The notes beneath the pieces are model-generated. The model saw only the letters and a program-made list of their open reading frames with translations, was not told the origin of the DNA and did not search any database. A stretch of DNA of 64,000 nucleotides, from contig NZ_JACHXL010000001.1 of the NCBI RefSeq assembly GCF_014192115.1, forward strand, positions 1 to 64,000, in the 5' to 3' direction. Made by a program: the position numbers and the translations under genes. Of the stretch, positions 36,474 to 46,116 are shown piece after piece. Source of the DNA: Psychrobacter luti (lineage in GTDB: Bacteria; Pseudomonadota; Gammaproteobacteria; Pseudomonadales; Moraxellaceae). The stretch's first letter is position 1; every line of letters starts with the position of its first letter.

Positions 36474-38261
36474 ATGCCTGCTCAAAAATATTCGATAGTG
36501 ATTGATTTACGTTGGTGCCTAGATGAATTGTTGGCAGACAGGGTGATTGATCAGCGGGGCTATAATCTCGTCATTACCAGCCGCCGTAATAAGGCGCAGC
36601 ATCCGCTCTTGACGATTAGTGAGTTTGGGCTACCAAATGGTCACGCGCTTGATAGTAATTCTGAGAATAAATTAACGCTGGCATGGCTCAATCAATGGTT
36701 GGCTGCCAAAGCAGATATGCCGCTGGTGCGTATTGATCCGTTAAAGGTCGATGTACCGGAAGTGACGCAGCTGATGTCGTTTGAATATGCGCGCTCGCAG
36801 CATATTTTACCCATTGAAGTGACGCTTGATGAAGTGGTTATCGGTACCGATCAACCATTTTATACCGATTGGCATGGCAATATTGAAAAGCTCATTAAGT
36901 CAAAAAGCTATCGTACAGTCTTTATTAATCCTGAACAAATCAATCGCTATCGGCAAGAGTTTTATCAAGTCACGCAAGCGATTGCAGGCGCAAACTCCCT
37001 ACATAAGCGTGCTGCCGCGGATGTGACCAATGTCGAAGCTTTATTGCAGCTGGGTGATAACACCAATCCAGATGCCAATGACCAACATATCGTTAAAGTC
37101 GTCGATTGGTTGTTGCAATATGCCTTTGAGCAGCGCGCCAGTGATATTCATCTAGAGCCACGCCGCGAGACAGGCAAGGTACGTTTTCGTATTGATGGGG
37201 TGCTGCATAGTGTTTATGAGATGCCACTCGCTATTATAGTGGCAGTGACCGCACGTATTAAGATTCTGGGACGTCTTAATGTCGCAGAGAAGCGCAAACC
37301 ACAAGATGGACGCTTAAAAACCCGTACGCCAAAAGGCTTAGAGACGGAACTGCGCCTCTCCACCATGCCGACTGCTTTTGGTGAAAAGCTTGTGATGCGG
37401 GTATTTGACCCAGAAGTACTGGTGCGCTCATTTGCTCAGCTTGGTCTGTCGGGTAAGCAGCTTGAGACTTGGCATGAGCTGACCGCGCATCCAAATGGTA
37501 TTATCTTGGTCACTGGTCCGACGGGCTCGGGTAAAACCACCACTTTATATAGTACGCTGAAGCAGCTCGCCACTGAGCAGGTCAACGTCTGTACTATCGA
37601 AGATCCGATTGAGATGATTGAGCCCGCCTTTAACCAAATGCAGGTCAATCCAGGGGTTGATTTGCATTTCGCTGACGGTATTCGCTCTTTGATGCGTCAA
37701 GACCCAGATATTATTATGGTTGGTGAGATTCGTGATGCTGAGACTGCAAATATGGCAGTACAAGCATCGTTGACTGGGCATTTGGTGCTCTCAACGCTAC
37801 ATACCAACGACGCACCAAGCTCTATCACTCGTCTGCACGATTTGGGTATTCAGCCGTTTTTAACCTCAGCAACGATATTAGGCATCATGGCACAACGTTT
37901 ATTACGAACATTGTGCCCGCATTGTAAGCAAGCAATTGATGTGAAAGCAGATAGTGAAATAGCTATTCAATGGCAAGAATTGGTACAGCCTTGGCGCGCC
38001 CCAGTGCCAGCACAAGTTTATAAGGCGCAGGGCTGCGAGCACTGTCGCCATACCGGTTATCAAGGTCGCGTTGGTCTATACGAGATTATGCCATTATCGA
38101 ATGAGCTAAAAAAACTGGTCGCAGCCGATGCTAATTTAGATGTGCTTAAGCAGCAAGCCTACCGCGAAGGCGTACAGCCGCTACGTTTATCAGGAGCAAA
38201 ACGTATTAGTGAAGGGCTAACAACCATAGAAGAAGTAATGCGCGTGGTGCCGTTACATTGA
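36474..38261 (+). CDS. gspE: Type II secretion system ATPase GspE
   Basis: The cytoplasmic ATPase that powers the type II secretion pseudopilus. The 595-residue protein has an N-terminal GspE domain and the nucleotide site GPTGSGKTTTLY (Walker A). The Asp box, Walker B (DPDIIMVGEIRDAETA) and His box (LSTLHTNDAPSS) follow. A tetracysteine zinc motif (CPHC near 480 and CEHCRHTGY near 523) separates GspE from some PilB relatives. A PilB-type pilus ATPase is the main alternative, but the gspHIJK genes 2 kb away favour GspE. The core genes gspC, D, F, G, L and M are not in the window. Confidence 0.87.
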   Translation: MPAQKYSIVIDLRWCLDELLADRVIDQRGYNLVITSRRNKAQHPLLTISEFGLPNGHALDSNSENKLTLAWLNQWLAAKADMPLVRIDPLKVDVPEVTQLMSFEYARSQHILPIEVTLDEVVIGTDQPFYTDWHGNIEKLIKSKSYRTVFINPEQINRYRQEFYQVTQAIAGANSLHKRAAADVTNVEALLQLGDNTNPDANDQHIVKVVDWLLQYAFEQRASDIHLEPRRETGKVRFRIDGVLHSVYEMPLAIIVAVTARIKILGRLNVAEKRKPQDGRLKTRTPKGLETELRLSTMPTAFGEKLVMRVFDPEVLVRSFAQLGLSGKQLETWHELTAHPNGIILVTGPTGSGKTTTLYSTLKQLATEQVNVCTIEDPIEMIEPAFNQMQVNPGVDLHFADGIRSLMRQDPDIIMVGEIRDAETANMAVQASLTGHLVLSTLHTNDAPSSITRLHDLGIQPFLTSATILGIMAQRLLRTLCPHCKQAIDVKADSEIAIQWQELVQPWRAPVPAQVYKAQGCEHCRHTGYQGRVGLYEIMPLSNELKKLVAADANLDVLKQQAYREGVQPLRLSGAKRISEGLTTIEEVMRVVPLH

Positions 38262-38326
38262 TAACTGCCTTTTAAGTGTAAGCTCTTTAAAAAAAGGTAT
38301 TCTTTAAAAAAGATACGCTGATTAGC

Positions 38327-38371
38327 AAGGGGTTTAAAAGCACATGTATAGGCGCTTATTAAACACCCCTT
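38327..38371. other. Hairpin downstream of gspE
   Basis: AAGGGGTTTAA pairs with TTAAACACCCCTT with a bulge, and an inner AAGC/GCTT extends the stem. No T run follows on the plus strand. It may be a weak terminator or a processing signal. Confidence 0.4.
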
Positions 38372-38467
38372 GAAAACAGTGCTATTTAGAGCAATCAATA
38401 CGCTTACGATTACTAAATTTATACTTTAAGATATTCCATTTATTGATTTTTATTAAAGAGATTATTT

Positions 38468-39256
38468 ATGTTTACTGATAGCCACTGTCACCTAAACCGT
38501 TTGGATTTGACCAAGTATGATGGTCAATTATCAGGCGCAATTGCCGCTATGAAAGAAGCCAATGTGACTCGTGCGATGGCCATTATGTGTGATTTCGCTG
38601 AATATGATGAGATTGCCAATATTGTCAGCACCTATGGCGATGAGACGCTAAATTTAGGTATGAGCGTCGGCATCCATCCTTGTGAAGATATCGGCGTATT
38701 GCAGTCAGCGACGGTTGAGCGCCTGACAAAAACCGCTGATGCTGAGCACGTGTGGGCGATAGGGGAAACTGGGCTGGATTATTATTGGTCAACTGAAAAT
38801 AAAAAAGAGCAGCAAGCCAGCCTTGCGCGTCATATCCATGCCAGCCAACATCTAAAAAAACCGCTTGTCGTCCATATGCGTGATGCCAAAGAAGATACAC
38901 TTGATATCCTAAAAGCTGAAGGCGCTGAGCATGGCATTATTCATTGTTTTACCGAAGACTGGGAAACTGCAAAACGGGCGCTAGACTTGGGCTTTTATAT
39001 CTCATTCTCGGGCATTGTTAGCTTTAAGAGCGCACAAATGATTCAAGATGCGGCAAAAAATATGCCCAAAGATAGAATACTCATCGAGACTGACAGTCCC
39101 TACCTAGCCCCTGTCCCTAAACGTGGTAGACCCAATGAGCCAGCATACGTGCCCTATGTGGCAAGCTATCTTGCCGAGATGTACGGCTGGAGCGGTGAGG
39201 AAGTCGGCATACTAACTGCAAAAAACTTTGAGAATTTACTGGCACAGTATCACTAA
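38468..39256 (+). CDS. TatD-family metal-dependent DNase/hydrolase
   Basis: A 262-residue TIM-barrel metallohydrolase of the TatD/YcfH group, which are DNA exonucleases or deacylases. The metal ligands are visible in DSHCHLNRLD (HxH), IGETGLDYYW (Glu), VVHMRDA (His), IHCFTED (His) and ETDSPYLAPVPKRGRPNEP (Asp). It resembles the YcfH subgroup that often lies near DNA polymerase or pilus-type genes. It begins 206 bases after gspE, with an AAAGAG site before the ATG, and may be in the same transcription unit. Confidence 0.92.
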   Translation: MFTDSHCHLNRLDLTKYDGQLSGAIAAMKEANVTRAMAIMCDFAEYDEIANIVSTYGDETLNLGMSVGIHPCEDIGVLQSATVERLTKTADAEHVWAIGETGLDYYWSTENKKEQQASLARHIHASQHLKKPLVVHMRDAKEDTLDILKAEGAEHGIIHCFTEDWETAKRALDLGFYISFSGIVSFKSAQMIQDAAKNMPKDRILIETDSPYLAPVPKRGRPNEPAYVPYVASYLAEMYGWSGEEVGILTAKNFENLLAQYH

Positions 39257-39488
39257 AATGGTTATGCTATGACCACTCAGTCATTTATTGGTTAGTCTGG
39301 TGGTTTTGTTTTATAAGTGTTCATGATGCTTAACTTAACTCTATGATTATCAATGACTATTTAGCAAACATAAGCATATTTCCTTTGGTGGTATTTGCAT
39401 AGCCGTTGTATGACATATACAGACGCTGCCGATACACTAATGTAAAGGATGGTCATATGCATGATATTGTCAGATTTTAGGAGAAATT

Positions 39489-40172
39489 ATGAGTCGTCAG
39501 CACCAGTTCAAGGCACGAGAAGAGAATATCTTAGCGATGGCAGAGCAATTGCTACTTGAGTCAGGCGATGGTGATATCACTTTGGATAGTTTGGCCGACC
39601 AGCTTGATTTGGCTAAAGGTACCTTATATAAACATTTCTCCAGTAAAGATGAGCTCTACCTGCGTATCATTATCCGTTATGAAGAACAGTTGTTTGAGAT
39701 TAACCGTATTGATGACTGTCCTTCGGCAGGTGTCGCGCGGATGATTTTTCAACAGTTATTCAATCCGCAAAAAGCCATGTTACTTAACCAAATAGAAGAG
39801 CGTTTAGCGGCATCAGTGACGGGTTTGAATCGCTTATTTGGCGAGCTTTATGATATTCGCCGTCAGCGTATGAAGCGTTTAATTGATATTATCAGTGCTT
39901 ATTTACAAGAGCAGCATAGTAGCTTAAGTACGCGTGATTACTTATCTTCGATTTGGGCGATGGGCCAAGGCGGTGCTGGGTTATTAAACTCAAGTTTTTA
40001 TCAGCGTTACTTAGGTCGCCGTGATACCTTGCGTTATGCCTTTGTGCAGCAGATGCTTGAATTGCCAAGCCATTATCCAGCTGTCGATGACGAGGTGATG
40101 GATGAGGATATGCAGGAGCTAGTAGAACAAATCGATACTGAATCAGAAGAGCATCGCAACGCTAACTATTAG
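39489..40172 (+). CDS. TetR-family transcriptional regulator
   Basis: A 227-residue repressor-like protein with an N-terminal TetR helix-turn-helix (about 8-55, ITLDSLADQLDLAKGTLYKHFSSKDELYL) and a helical ligand-binding part that ends in an acidic tail. The ATG has a strong AGGAGAAATT site. It lies between tatD and the gspHIJK operon, all on the plus strand. Its target and ligand cannot be told. Confidence 0.87.
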   Translation: MSRQHQFKAREENILAMAEQLLLESGDGDITLDSLADQLDLAKGTLYKHFSSKDELYLRIIIRYEEQLFEINRIDDCPSAGVARMIFQQLFNPQKAMLLNQIEERLAASVTGLNRLFGELYDIRRQRMKRLIDIISAYLQEQHSSLSTRDYLSSIWAMGQGGAGLLNSSFYQRYLGRRDTLRYAFVQQMLELPSHYPAVDDEVMDEDMQELVEQIDTESEEHRNANY

Positions 40173-40375
40173 GTTTTTACTGTAACTTGAAAACCATGAG
40201 TAGCTATTTTATAAAAACCTGTGTTGTTATATTCGATATGGCAGCACGTTAAAATTTATCTTCTGTAATGTGAATAAGCTCACAGCTTTTATAATCCTTC
40301 ACATCTATCGTCTTATGTACATCACACCATGTAGCGTCATTTTAATAGGGTGACGCCTTTCTAGATGACTTCTGT

Positions 40376-41074
40376 ATGTCAAAACTGACTTCCTCGATAG
40401 CTGCTCCTCACGCGCACAGGCACATCAGGCAAGCGGGCTTTACCCTTGTCGAAATCGTGGTGGTGGTTGTCATTTTATCTATATTTGCTGGCATGATGAG
40501 CTTATCAGTTGGTAGTAGTGAATCACGTAAAAACCGCGCTTTTTATGAGCATTTAACGGATTCACTGAGCTATGTACGGTTGTTATCTGCTGAGCGTATG
40601 CAGCCTATGGGTTTAAGTTTACAAGCTGATAAGCAAGGTCAAGTTACGCCTGTCATTGTCACTTTATCTAATCCTTATATTGCTTATCAAACTGAGGCTT
40701 CCACCTCTTCTAGTGGAGATAGTACGCCTAAGAACGCCATGGAGCTTTCAGCAGATTTGACGAGTATGTCAGGCACTGTTTCAGATAAAGTGCCCACACC
40801 AAGTTGGGAGATTGAGCCAGAAGTTAGTTTGCCTGTCTTACCTGCTGGTGTGAGTATAAGCGTGCAAAGCTTGGATGCGGGTAATCAGTCAAACGCAGAA
40901 CAAACGCAAGCGCTGCAGCCGTGGTTTACCGACCAAAACATACCACAAGTACTATGGTTTGGGACAGGACAGGCAACGCCTGTAACGATTGAAGTACGTC
41001 ATAATTCGCGTTTGGTAGGTGAGGTCATTACGATTATGCCTGATGGTAGTATGTCGATAGGGCAAGGGCAATAA
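40376..41074 (+). CDS. gspH: Type II secretion minor pseudopilin GspH
   Basis: A minor pseudopilin at the pseudopilus tip complex. The prepilin peptidase site AG|FTLVEIVVVVVILSIFAG (Gly at about residue 21, Glu +5) and the hydrophobic N-terminal helix are clear. The rest is a 200-residue globular domain of low recognisable identity. The length, 232 residues, is somewhat above the usual 170-190, with a Ser/Thr-rich insert near residues 100-130. It is the first of four genes in the order H-I-J-K and is followed by gspI three bases after its stop. The order and sizes decide the name. Confidence 0.84.
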   Translation: MSKLTSSIAAPHAHRHIRQAGFTLVEIVVVVVILSIFAGMMSLSVGSSESRKNRAFYEHLTDSLSYVRLLSAERMQPMGLSLQADKQGQVTPVIVTLSNPYIAYQTEASTSSSGDSTPKNAMELSADLTSMSGTVSDKVPTPSWEIEPEVSLPVLPAGVSISVQSLDAGNQSNAEQTQALQPWFTDQNIPQVLWFGTGQATPVTIEVRHNSRLVGEVITIMPDGSMSIGQGQ

Positions 41075-41077
41075 CTG

Positions 41078-41557
41078 ATGATAAATAATGATAAAGCCAA
41101 ATCGACCTATACAAACCCTAAGCCCGCTCTATCAAAATACGAACGCGGATTTACCCTGATTGAGGTGATGGTTGCTTTAGCGATTTTAGCCGTTGTTGCT
41201 GTCGCTGCGAGCCGTTCCAGTAGCGCGTATTTAAGCTCCGTAGATGTATTGCGTACACGCACACTAGCACAGTTTGTTGCACAAAATGCCGCTGCAGATT
41301 TACGTATTCAAGATACTTGGCTGACGGCTAATAAAACCCAAACTATCAATGCGCAAGGTCGCGATTGGCAAGTGACGATGACCGCTTCTGATGCCATCAC
41401 ACCGGCATTAAAGCAGGTGAATATTACTGTTGCCCCTATTATAGATGGACAGACACGCAGCGCAGTGACGGATATCAACGTGATATTAAGTAACGCTGAG
41501 CAAGAGGTCGGTAGTTTGGATTTGAGCCGCTTAAACTCCAATGGAGGTAATCCATGA
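41078..41557 (+). CDS. gspI: Type II secretion minor pseudopilin GspI
   Basis: A 159-residue pseudopilin with the cleavage site RG|FTLIEVMVALAILAVVAVAA after an unusually long basic leader of about 25 residues. The size and second position in the H-I-J-K operon match GspI, which forms the tip complex with J and K. It overlaps gspJ by four bases (ATGA at 41554-41557), which implies translational coupling. Confidence 0.87.
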   Translation: MINNDKAKSTYTNPKPALSKYERGFTLIEVMVALAILAVVAVAASRSSSAYLSSVDVLRTRTLAQFVAQNAAADLRIQDTWLTANKTQTINAQGRDWQVTMTASDAITPALKQVNITVAPIIDGQTRSAVTDINVILSNAEQEVGSLDLSRLNSNGGNP

Positions 41558-42447
41558 AATCAAATCATGGGTTTACTCTGCTTGAGCTGATGATGGCCAT
41601 GGCAATATTCGCTATGCTGGCGGTTGCAGGTTGGCAGGTATTTGATGGTGTTAATCGTGCGCGTGAACGGGCGCAGTTCCATGCAGATAACTTAGCAGTT
41701 TTGCAGTATGCCTATTTGCAGTTACAACAAGATATGAACCAAATAATTCCTTATCAGGCAGTGGATACGCAAGGTGCTAATGCCTTAATTAATAACACTG
41801 CAACTAACAATGGCGCTGCAAGTACTAATACTAGTAATAGCAATCAAGAAAATGCACCAGTGCCTGAACCTTTTATGAGTCTAGACAGTGAGCATATTAG
41901 CTTTGTTCGTTTTGCTGACCCTGACCCACGTTATCAAAGCAGCGCTAGTGTACAGCATATCGAATACATTTTTGCTGATGAACGCTTAATTCGCCGTCAA
42001 TATACCAGTCCTGCTGGTGGCAGTGATAGCATTAGTCTAGATAGTGTGTTGCTTGAAGGTGTCACTGCTGGGCGTTGGCAAGCTTATTTACCTGAATTAA
42101 GCGCCAAATTTCCCAATAAAGACAGTAGCAATAACACGTTAAAAGCCCCGACGGCGAGTTCAGCCAATGCACTGCCTGATATTGTCCTGTTGCCAAAAGG
42201 GGTTACGCTCAACTTTACTTATCAGGATATGCCCATTACTTGGCAATGGGCACTGACACCTCAACCAATACCAAATATCCGCATAAATACCAGTAATAAA
42301 AATACTCATAACAATAGTAATAATAATGGCAACGACAGTAAGAACGGCAACAGTAATGGCGACACCAAGAACGATGATGCAGCCAATGGCAATGTAGGAA
42401 ATAATAACTCAGGGAGCGCTATTGAAAGTGCCCCATTTGGTCAATGA
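41554..42447 (+). CDS. gspJ: Type II secretion minor pseudopilin GspJ
   Basis: A 297-residue pseudopilin with the site HG|FTLLELMMAMAIFAMLAVAG and conserved GspJ pieces such as LQQDMNQIIPYQAVD and ISFVRFADPDPR. It is longer than the usual ~200 residues because of an Asn-rich insert near 72-93 and an Asn/Gly/Ser/Asp tail of about 50 residues at the C-terminus. The ribosome site GGAGG lies within the end of gspI. gspK follows 12 bases after the stop. The low-complexity tail is odd for a protein that must pack into the tip complex. Confidence 0.87.
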   Translation: MKSNHGFTLLELMMAMAIFAMLAVAGWQVFDGVNRARERAQFHADNLAVLQYAYLQLQQDMNQIIPYQAVDTQGANALINNTATNNGAASTNTSNSNQENAPVPEPFMSLDSEHISFVRFADPDPRYQSSASVQHIEYIFADERLIRRQYTSPAGGSDSISLDSVLLEGVTAGRWQAYLPELSAKFPNKDSSNNTLKAPTASSANALPDIVLLPKGVTLNFTYQDMPITWQWALTPQPIPNIRINTSNKNTHNNSNNNGNDSKNGNSNGDTKNDDAANGNVGNNNSGSAIESAPFGQ

Positions 42448-42459
42448 TAGAGGCTATTT

Positions 42460-43593
42460 ATGCCAACTAAGCCACAAATTAGGCCAATGATGCCTGTAAT
42501 CTCTACGAATGCCGACTCTCAACGTGGAGTTGCATTGCTGACTATCTTGCTATTGGTGGTTAGTATTACTGTGGTGGCAGGGGCGATGCTTGCCAGTCAA
42601 AAGATTGCCATTAGGCGCAGCGGCTTATTATTTGATCAAAACCAGCTCTTACAAGATATCAATGCAGGTCAACACTTGGCTATCACTCTCATTCGTGCTG
42701 ATGCTAAATTAAATGACACAGATAGCACGCAGGATATTTGGGTGCAGCCAATACCGCCTTACACGCTAGGCGGACATAGCATTGGCATCGAATTACGCGA
42801 TGAGGGCAGTCGTTTTAATATTAATAATTTATATCACAATGGAGCCGTTGATACTGACGCATTGGCAGTCTTTCAAAGGTTACTCACACAGCTAAATTTA
42901 GAGCCCGATATTGCCATTGCCGTTCTTGATTATCAAGATGCTGACAGCGAAGTGTATCAAGATGGTGGTGATGAAAGTGTGGTTTATGCTCAGCAGTCTA
43001 GTCGCAGCACGGATAAAGCTTTACCCAACCAAGCGTTGCTTAGTATCGATCAATTAGCAGAGGTGAAGGGCGTTAATGCGGAAGTATTAGCGGCACTACG
43101 CCCGTATATCACAGTGGTACCGTATTATTTACCCATTAATATCAATACCACCAGTCCCGTTTTGCTTGCCGCTTTAGTAGAAGGTGCGACCAGTCAGCAA
43201 ATGCAGAGCATTGTTGACTTACGAGCAAAGCAAGCATTTGGCTCTATTGATGATATCTGGCAGTTGCCGATATTAAGTAGTGTAAAAGAAGAGCAGCGTA
43301 AAGCGTTAACACCATTATTAGCGGTTGATAGCCAAGCTTTTATGGCACTTATCACCGCTAGTGATAATGTGGATGGTGGTCAGGTGAGACAACGCTTTGC
43401 GACTGTTGTCATTAGTAAAACGGCCGCAGATGCTGAAATAGCAAATAGCAGCGATAATAATAGTAATAAAAATAGCAATAATGCTAATAACGCTGATAGT
43501 AATGTGAAAAACGCTCAAAATTCTAACAATAAAAAACCCAAAGAGGTACGCGTGGTAACGCAGCGACTTTGGGCTTTTCGGCCAAGTTTTTGA
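42460..43593 (+). CDS. gspK: Type II secretion minor pseudopilin GspK
   Basis: A 377-residue pseudopilin, the large tip protein of the system. The leader ends at RG|VALLTILLLVVSITVVAGAM. The familiar GspK features follow: LRDEGSRFNINNLY, QDADSEVYQDGGDE, NINTTSPVLLAAL and a helix-hairpin region. It carries an Asn-rich low-complexity segment near residues 327-362 before the last residues. It is last in the H-I-J-K operon. Confidence 0.9.
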   Translation: MPTKPQIRPMMPVISTNADSQRGVALLTILLLVVSITVVAGAMLASQKIAIRRSGLLFDQNQLLQDINAGQHLAITLIRADAKLNDTDSTQDIWVQPIPPYTLGGHSIGIELRDEGSRFNINNLYHNGAVDTDALAVFQRLLTQLNLEPDIAIAVLDYQDADSEVYQDGGDESVVYAQQSSRSTDKALPNQALLSIDQLAEVKGVNAEVLAALRPYITVVPYYLPININTTSPVLLAALVEGATSQQMQSIVDLRAKQAFGSIDDIWQLPILSSVKEEQRKALTPLLAVDSQAFMALITASDNVDGGQVRQRFATVVISKTAADAEIANSSDNNSNKNSNNANNADSNVKNAQNSNNKKPKEVRVVTQRLWAFRPSF

Positions 43594-43681
43594 TGGTGAT
43601 GGCTACATGAAAACTAAATGACTATCTCTAAATAAATTGTAAGATAACTACCGACAAATAATTCACAAAGATTCAGACTAA

Positions 43682-44362
43682 TTACTCGCTTAAACGGGTT
43701 TCTTCCGTAGATTTCCAGTTATAAGCACCGTAAAACAGCATCTGTGCTTGCCGTGTACAATTATGCAGCATCAGCTGTTTTCTCTTTTCTATCTCAGCCA
43801 AGTCGACTTCATCATCATGGTCTTCGGTATAAGTCAGCTCAAGCCAATCAATAATCCAAGAAAAAAACATATTGACCCCAGCTTCAGACAATAGCCTACG
43901 ATCATAAGTATTGATATGGGCAAAAGCAGGCTGCAGGGCTAAATCGTCTGCTAGACTCTGCCCATGGTTTTTAATCAGCTCATTGATGGCTTTACGTACG
44001 GCTTCTGAGCCGCCATAGCGTTCACTGACTAAGAATTGCCAATAGCAAGGCTGCTCACTGACCATATATAAAAACATCTGTATACTTTTGGCGATTTGAC
44101 GCTCAAAGCTGCGTTTGCGCCCAATTTGTAAGTTTTCACTTAAGGTTGCAAGCGTACCGCCCAATTCTTCGATAACCAAAGCACGACCGAGCGATTCCAT
44201 GTCATCAAAATGGCGATAAAAGGCGGTCGGCACCACACCAACCTCACGCGTGACTTGTCTGAGGCTAATTGAGCTAAAAGATTGCCCTGTCATACATAAA
44301 TCGAGCACCGCATTAAAAAAAGCGTGCCGAGTTTGAAGTTTCTTTTGTTCGCGACTACTCAT
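43682..44362 (-). CDS. TetR-family regulator resembling FabR/DesT (fatty acid unsaturation control)
   Basis: A 226-residue regulator whose helix-turn-helix (FSSISLRQVTREVGVVPTAFYRHFDDMESLGRALVIEELG) is close to that of FabR and DesT, which control unsaturated fatty acid synthesis. The C-terminal motif ending QAQMLFYGAYNW also follows that subgroup. The gene lies between gspK (convergent) and dgt (same strand, upstream), with no fatty acid gene adjacent. Naming it FabR or DesT would need a proper tree, so I leave the symbol empty. Confidence 0.82.
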   Translation of the reverse strand: MSSREQKKLQTRHAFFNAVLDLCMTGQSFSSISLRQVTREVGVVPTAFYRHFDDMESLGRALVIEELGGTLATLSENLQIGRKRSFERQIAKSIQMFLYMVSEQPCYWQFLVSERYGGSEAVRKAINELIKNHGQSLADDLALQPAFAHINTYDRRLLSEAGVNMFFSWIIDWLELTYTEDHDDEVDLAEIEKRKQLMLHNCTRQAQMLFYGAYNWKSTEETRLSE

Positions 44363-44526
44363 AATATTTCAAAATTACCTGATAGATGTCTATCATACTC
44401 ATTTCATTGCGAAAATACGAATAAAATAGACGGTTATCGTTGATTTTTCAGTTTTTAGACTCGATTTTAGACCGAGTTTTAAGCTCGGTTTTAAATTCGT
44501 TCTAGACTTCTTTTTAAACTTGCTGC

Positions 44527-45945
44527 TCAAACAATGGTGCCCCAATGCCCTTGTAGCTCTTGCGCCAATCGATACGCTTCATGGTCATTCATACCGGTTA
44601 TAAAGTCTAAGACATTGAGCATATTGTGATAGGTGTCATCAGATAAAACGCGACGATGCTCATCAAGATGTGGCTGCAGCAATTTTAGCAGACGCTGCTG
44701 CTCAAAGGACATGTGGGTTATGGAAGCGCTGGTCTCGTTTGTCCAAGCCAATGGCATAAAAGCATCGAGCAGACGCTGCAAGCATTGATTGGCCATCAGC
44801 TCCATCCGTACTTTGCTTGGGTGATTAAATATCTTCTCACGTGCCAGTTGCTTAGCTTGGGTGATGCCGCTTTGTACGGTTGCATCACAATGGGCAAACA
44901 GGCTGCCCTGTAGCTTCCCTGCCAGCATAGCGTTACTATTGGCTACGAAGGCATCGGTGACGGCATTGACCAAACGCATCATTGCCCGTGCCCGCAGCGA
45001 TGCCAAATGCTGCCTGACTGACACATGAGGGGGTAGGTTAAGAGTATCAGGATGCTCGCCAATCAGCTCATAAAAAATAGCCGCAACCTCCGCATAGCTT
45101 AGCATATTCAAATTGATGCCATCTTCCAAATCTATCAGCGCATAGCAGATATCGTCTGCCGCTTCCAATAAATACGCCAGCGGATGACGAGCAAAGCCAT
45201 CGTGCTGCTCTGAGCGCGGCAGATGTAAGCACACTGCTAACTCTTCTAATTGTGCTGCCTCACTATAAAAGCAGCCAAACTTTTGCATATTAGTGGTGGG
45301 GCTACCTTGATAAATGCCATTGCTATGGGTCGCAAGCCAGGGGTATTTCATAAACGCGCCCAAAGTGGCACAGGTTAGGCGCATACCGCCTAAATCAGGG
45401 TGATGCTCATTGCGGGCAAGGATACGAAATCCCTGCGCATTACCTTCATAAGCAAGCAAATCCAACTGCTCATTACTACTTAGATTGTGCAAGACTTTTT
45501 GACGGTCAGGATGCATAAACCAGTCACGAATGGCGTACTCTCCGGCATGACCAAACGGCGGATTGCCAATATCATGAGCAAGACACGCTGCCTGTACAAT
45601 CACGCCGACATCAGCGGGCGCTACGCCATTTGGTAAGCCGCTATCTAATTCATCATGCAGCTTTTCTGCCGCCATGATGCCCAAAGAGCGCCCAATACAA
45701 GAAACTTCTAGCGAATGCGTTAAGCGCGTATGAATACCAAGCTGATTGGTCAGGGGATGGACTTGGGTTTTTTGGTTTAGCTGGCGAAATGAGTGTGAAA
45801 ATACCAGTCTGTCGTAATCTTTATGAAAGGATGAACGCGCGCTGTCTTGGGCAGGGGCTTTTTTATTACTACCTAAACGTTGGGCGCTAAATAACTTTGC
45901 CCAATGGTCACTGGAATTAAGCACTTGATTAGCAGAAGCAGTCAT
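44527..45945 (-). CDS. dgt: Deoxyguanosinetriphosphate triphosphohydrolase
   Basis: An HD-domain enzyme that splits dGTP to deoxyguanosine and triphosphate. The 472-residue protein shows SFRQLNQKTQVHPL, RLTHSLEVS, and the metal motif CLAHDIGNPPFGHAGE with a second HD-type Asp in EAADDICYALIDLED. The length fits the dGTPase family. The ATG at 45945 has only a weak ribosome site. Other dNTPs could be substrates. Confidence 0.91.
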   Translation of the reverse strand: MTASANQVLNSSDHWAKLFSAQRLGSNKKAPAQDSARSSFHKDYDRLVFSHSFRQLNQKTQVHPLTNQLGIHTRLTHSLEVSCIGRSLGIMAAEKLHDELDSGLPNGVAPADVGVIVQAACLAHDIGNPPFGHAGEYAIRDWFMHPDRQKVLHNLSSNEQLDLLAYEGNAQGFRILARNEHHPDLGGMRLTCATLGAFMKYPWLATHSNGIYQGSPTTNMQKFGCFYSEAAQLEELAVCLHLPRSEQHDGFARHPLAYLLEAADDICYALIDLEDGINLNMLSYAEVAAIFYELIGEHPDTLNLPPHVSVRQHLASLRARAMMRLVNAVTDAFVANSNAMLAGKLQGSLFAHCDATVQSGITQAKQLAREKIFNHPSKVRMELMANQCLQRLLDAFMPLAWTNETSASITHMSFEQQRLLKLLQPHLDEHRRVLSDDTYHNMLNVLDFITGMNDHEAYRLAQELQGHWGTIV

Positions 45946-46035
45946 AGTTTATAGTCCGTTATTTTTATCATTTTATCGTATCGTTGCTGTTAGAGACGTT
46001 AATTACTTTAACGCTATTACCTTTATTATAATAAA

Positions 46036-46061
46036 AAAAGCCAGCAACGAGGCTGGCTTTT
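46036..46061 (-). terminator. ychF terminator
   Basis: AAAAGCCAG pairs with CTGGCTTTT around an eight-base loop. On the minus strand it is followed by further T residues. It lies 56 bases past the ychF stop. Confidence 0.85.
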
Positions 46062-46116
46062 GGTTGTTCTTTACTAAGACTGTGTAAACTTAAGATCAGC
46101 TATTTAATATTAAAAG

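Noticed and set aside
44459..44500. CCGAG/CTCGG hairpin downstream of dgt as a terminator
   Set aside because: The stem is short and no T run follows on the minus strand, so I did not list it as a feature.
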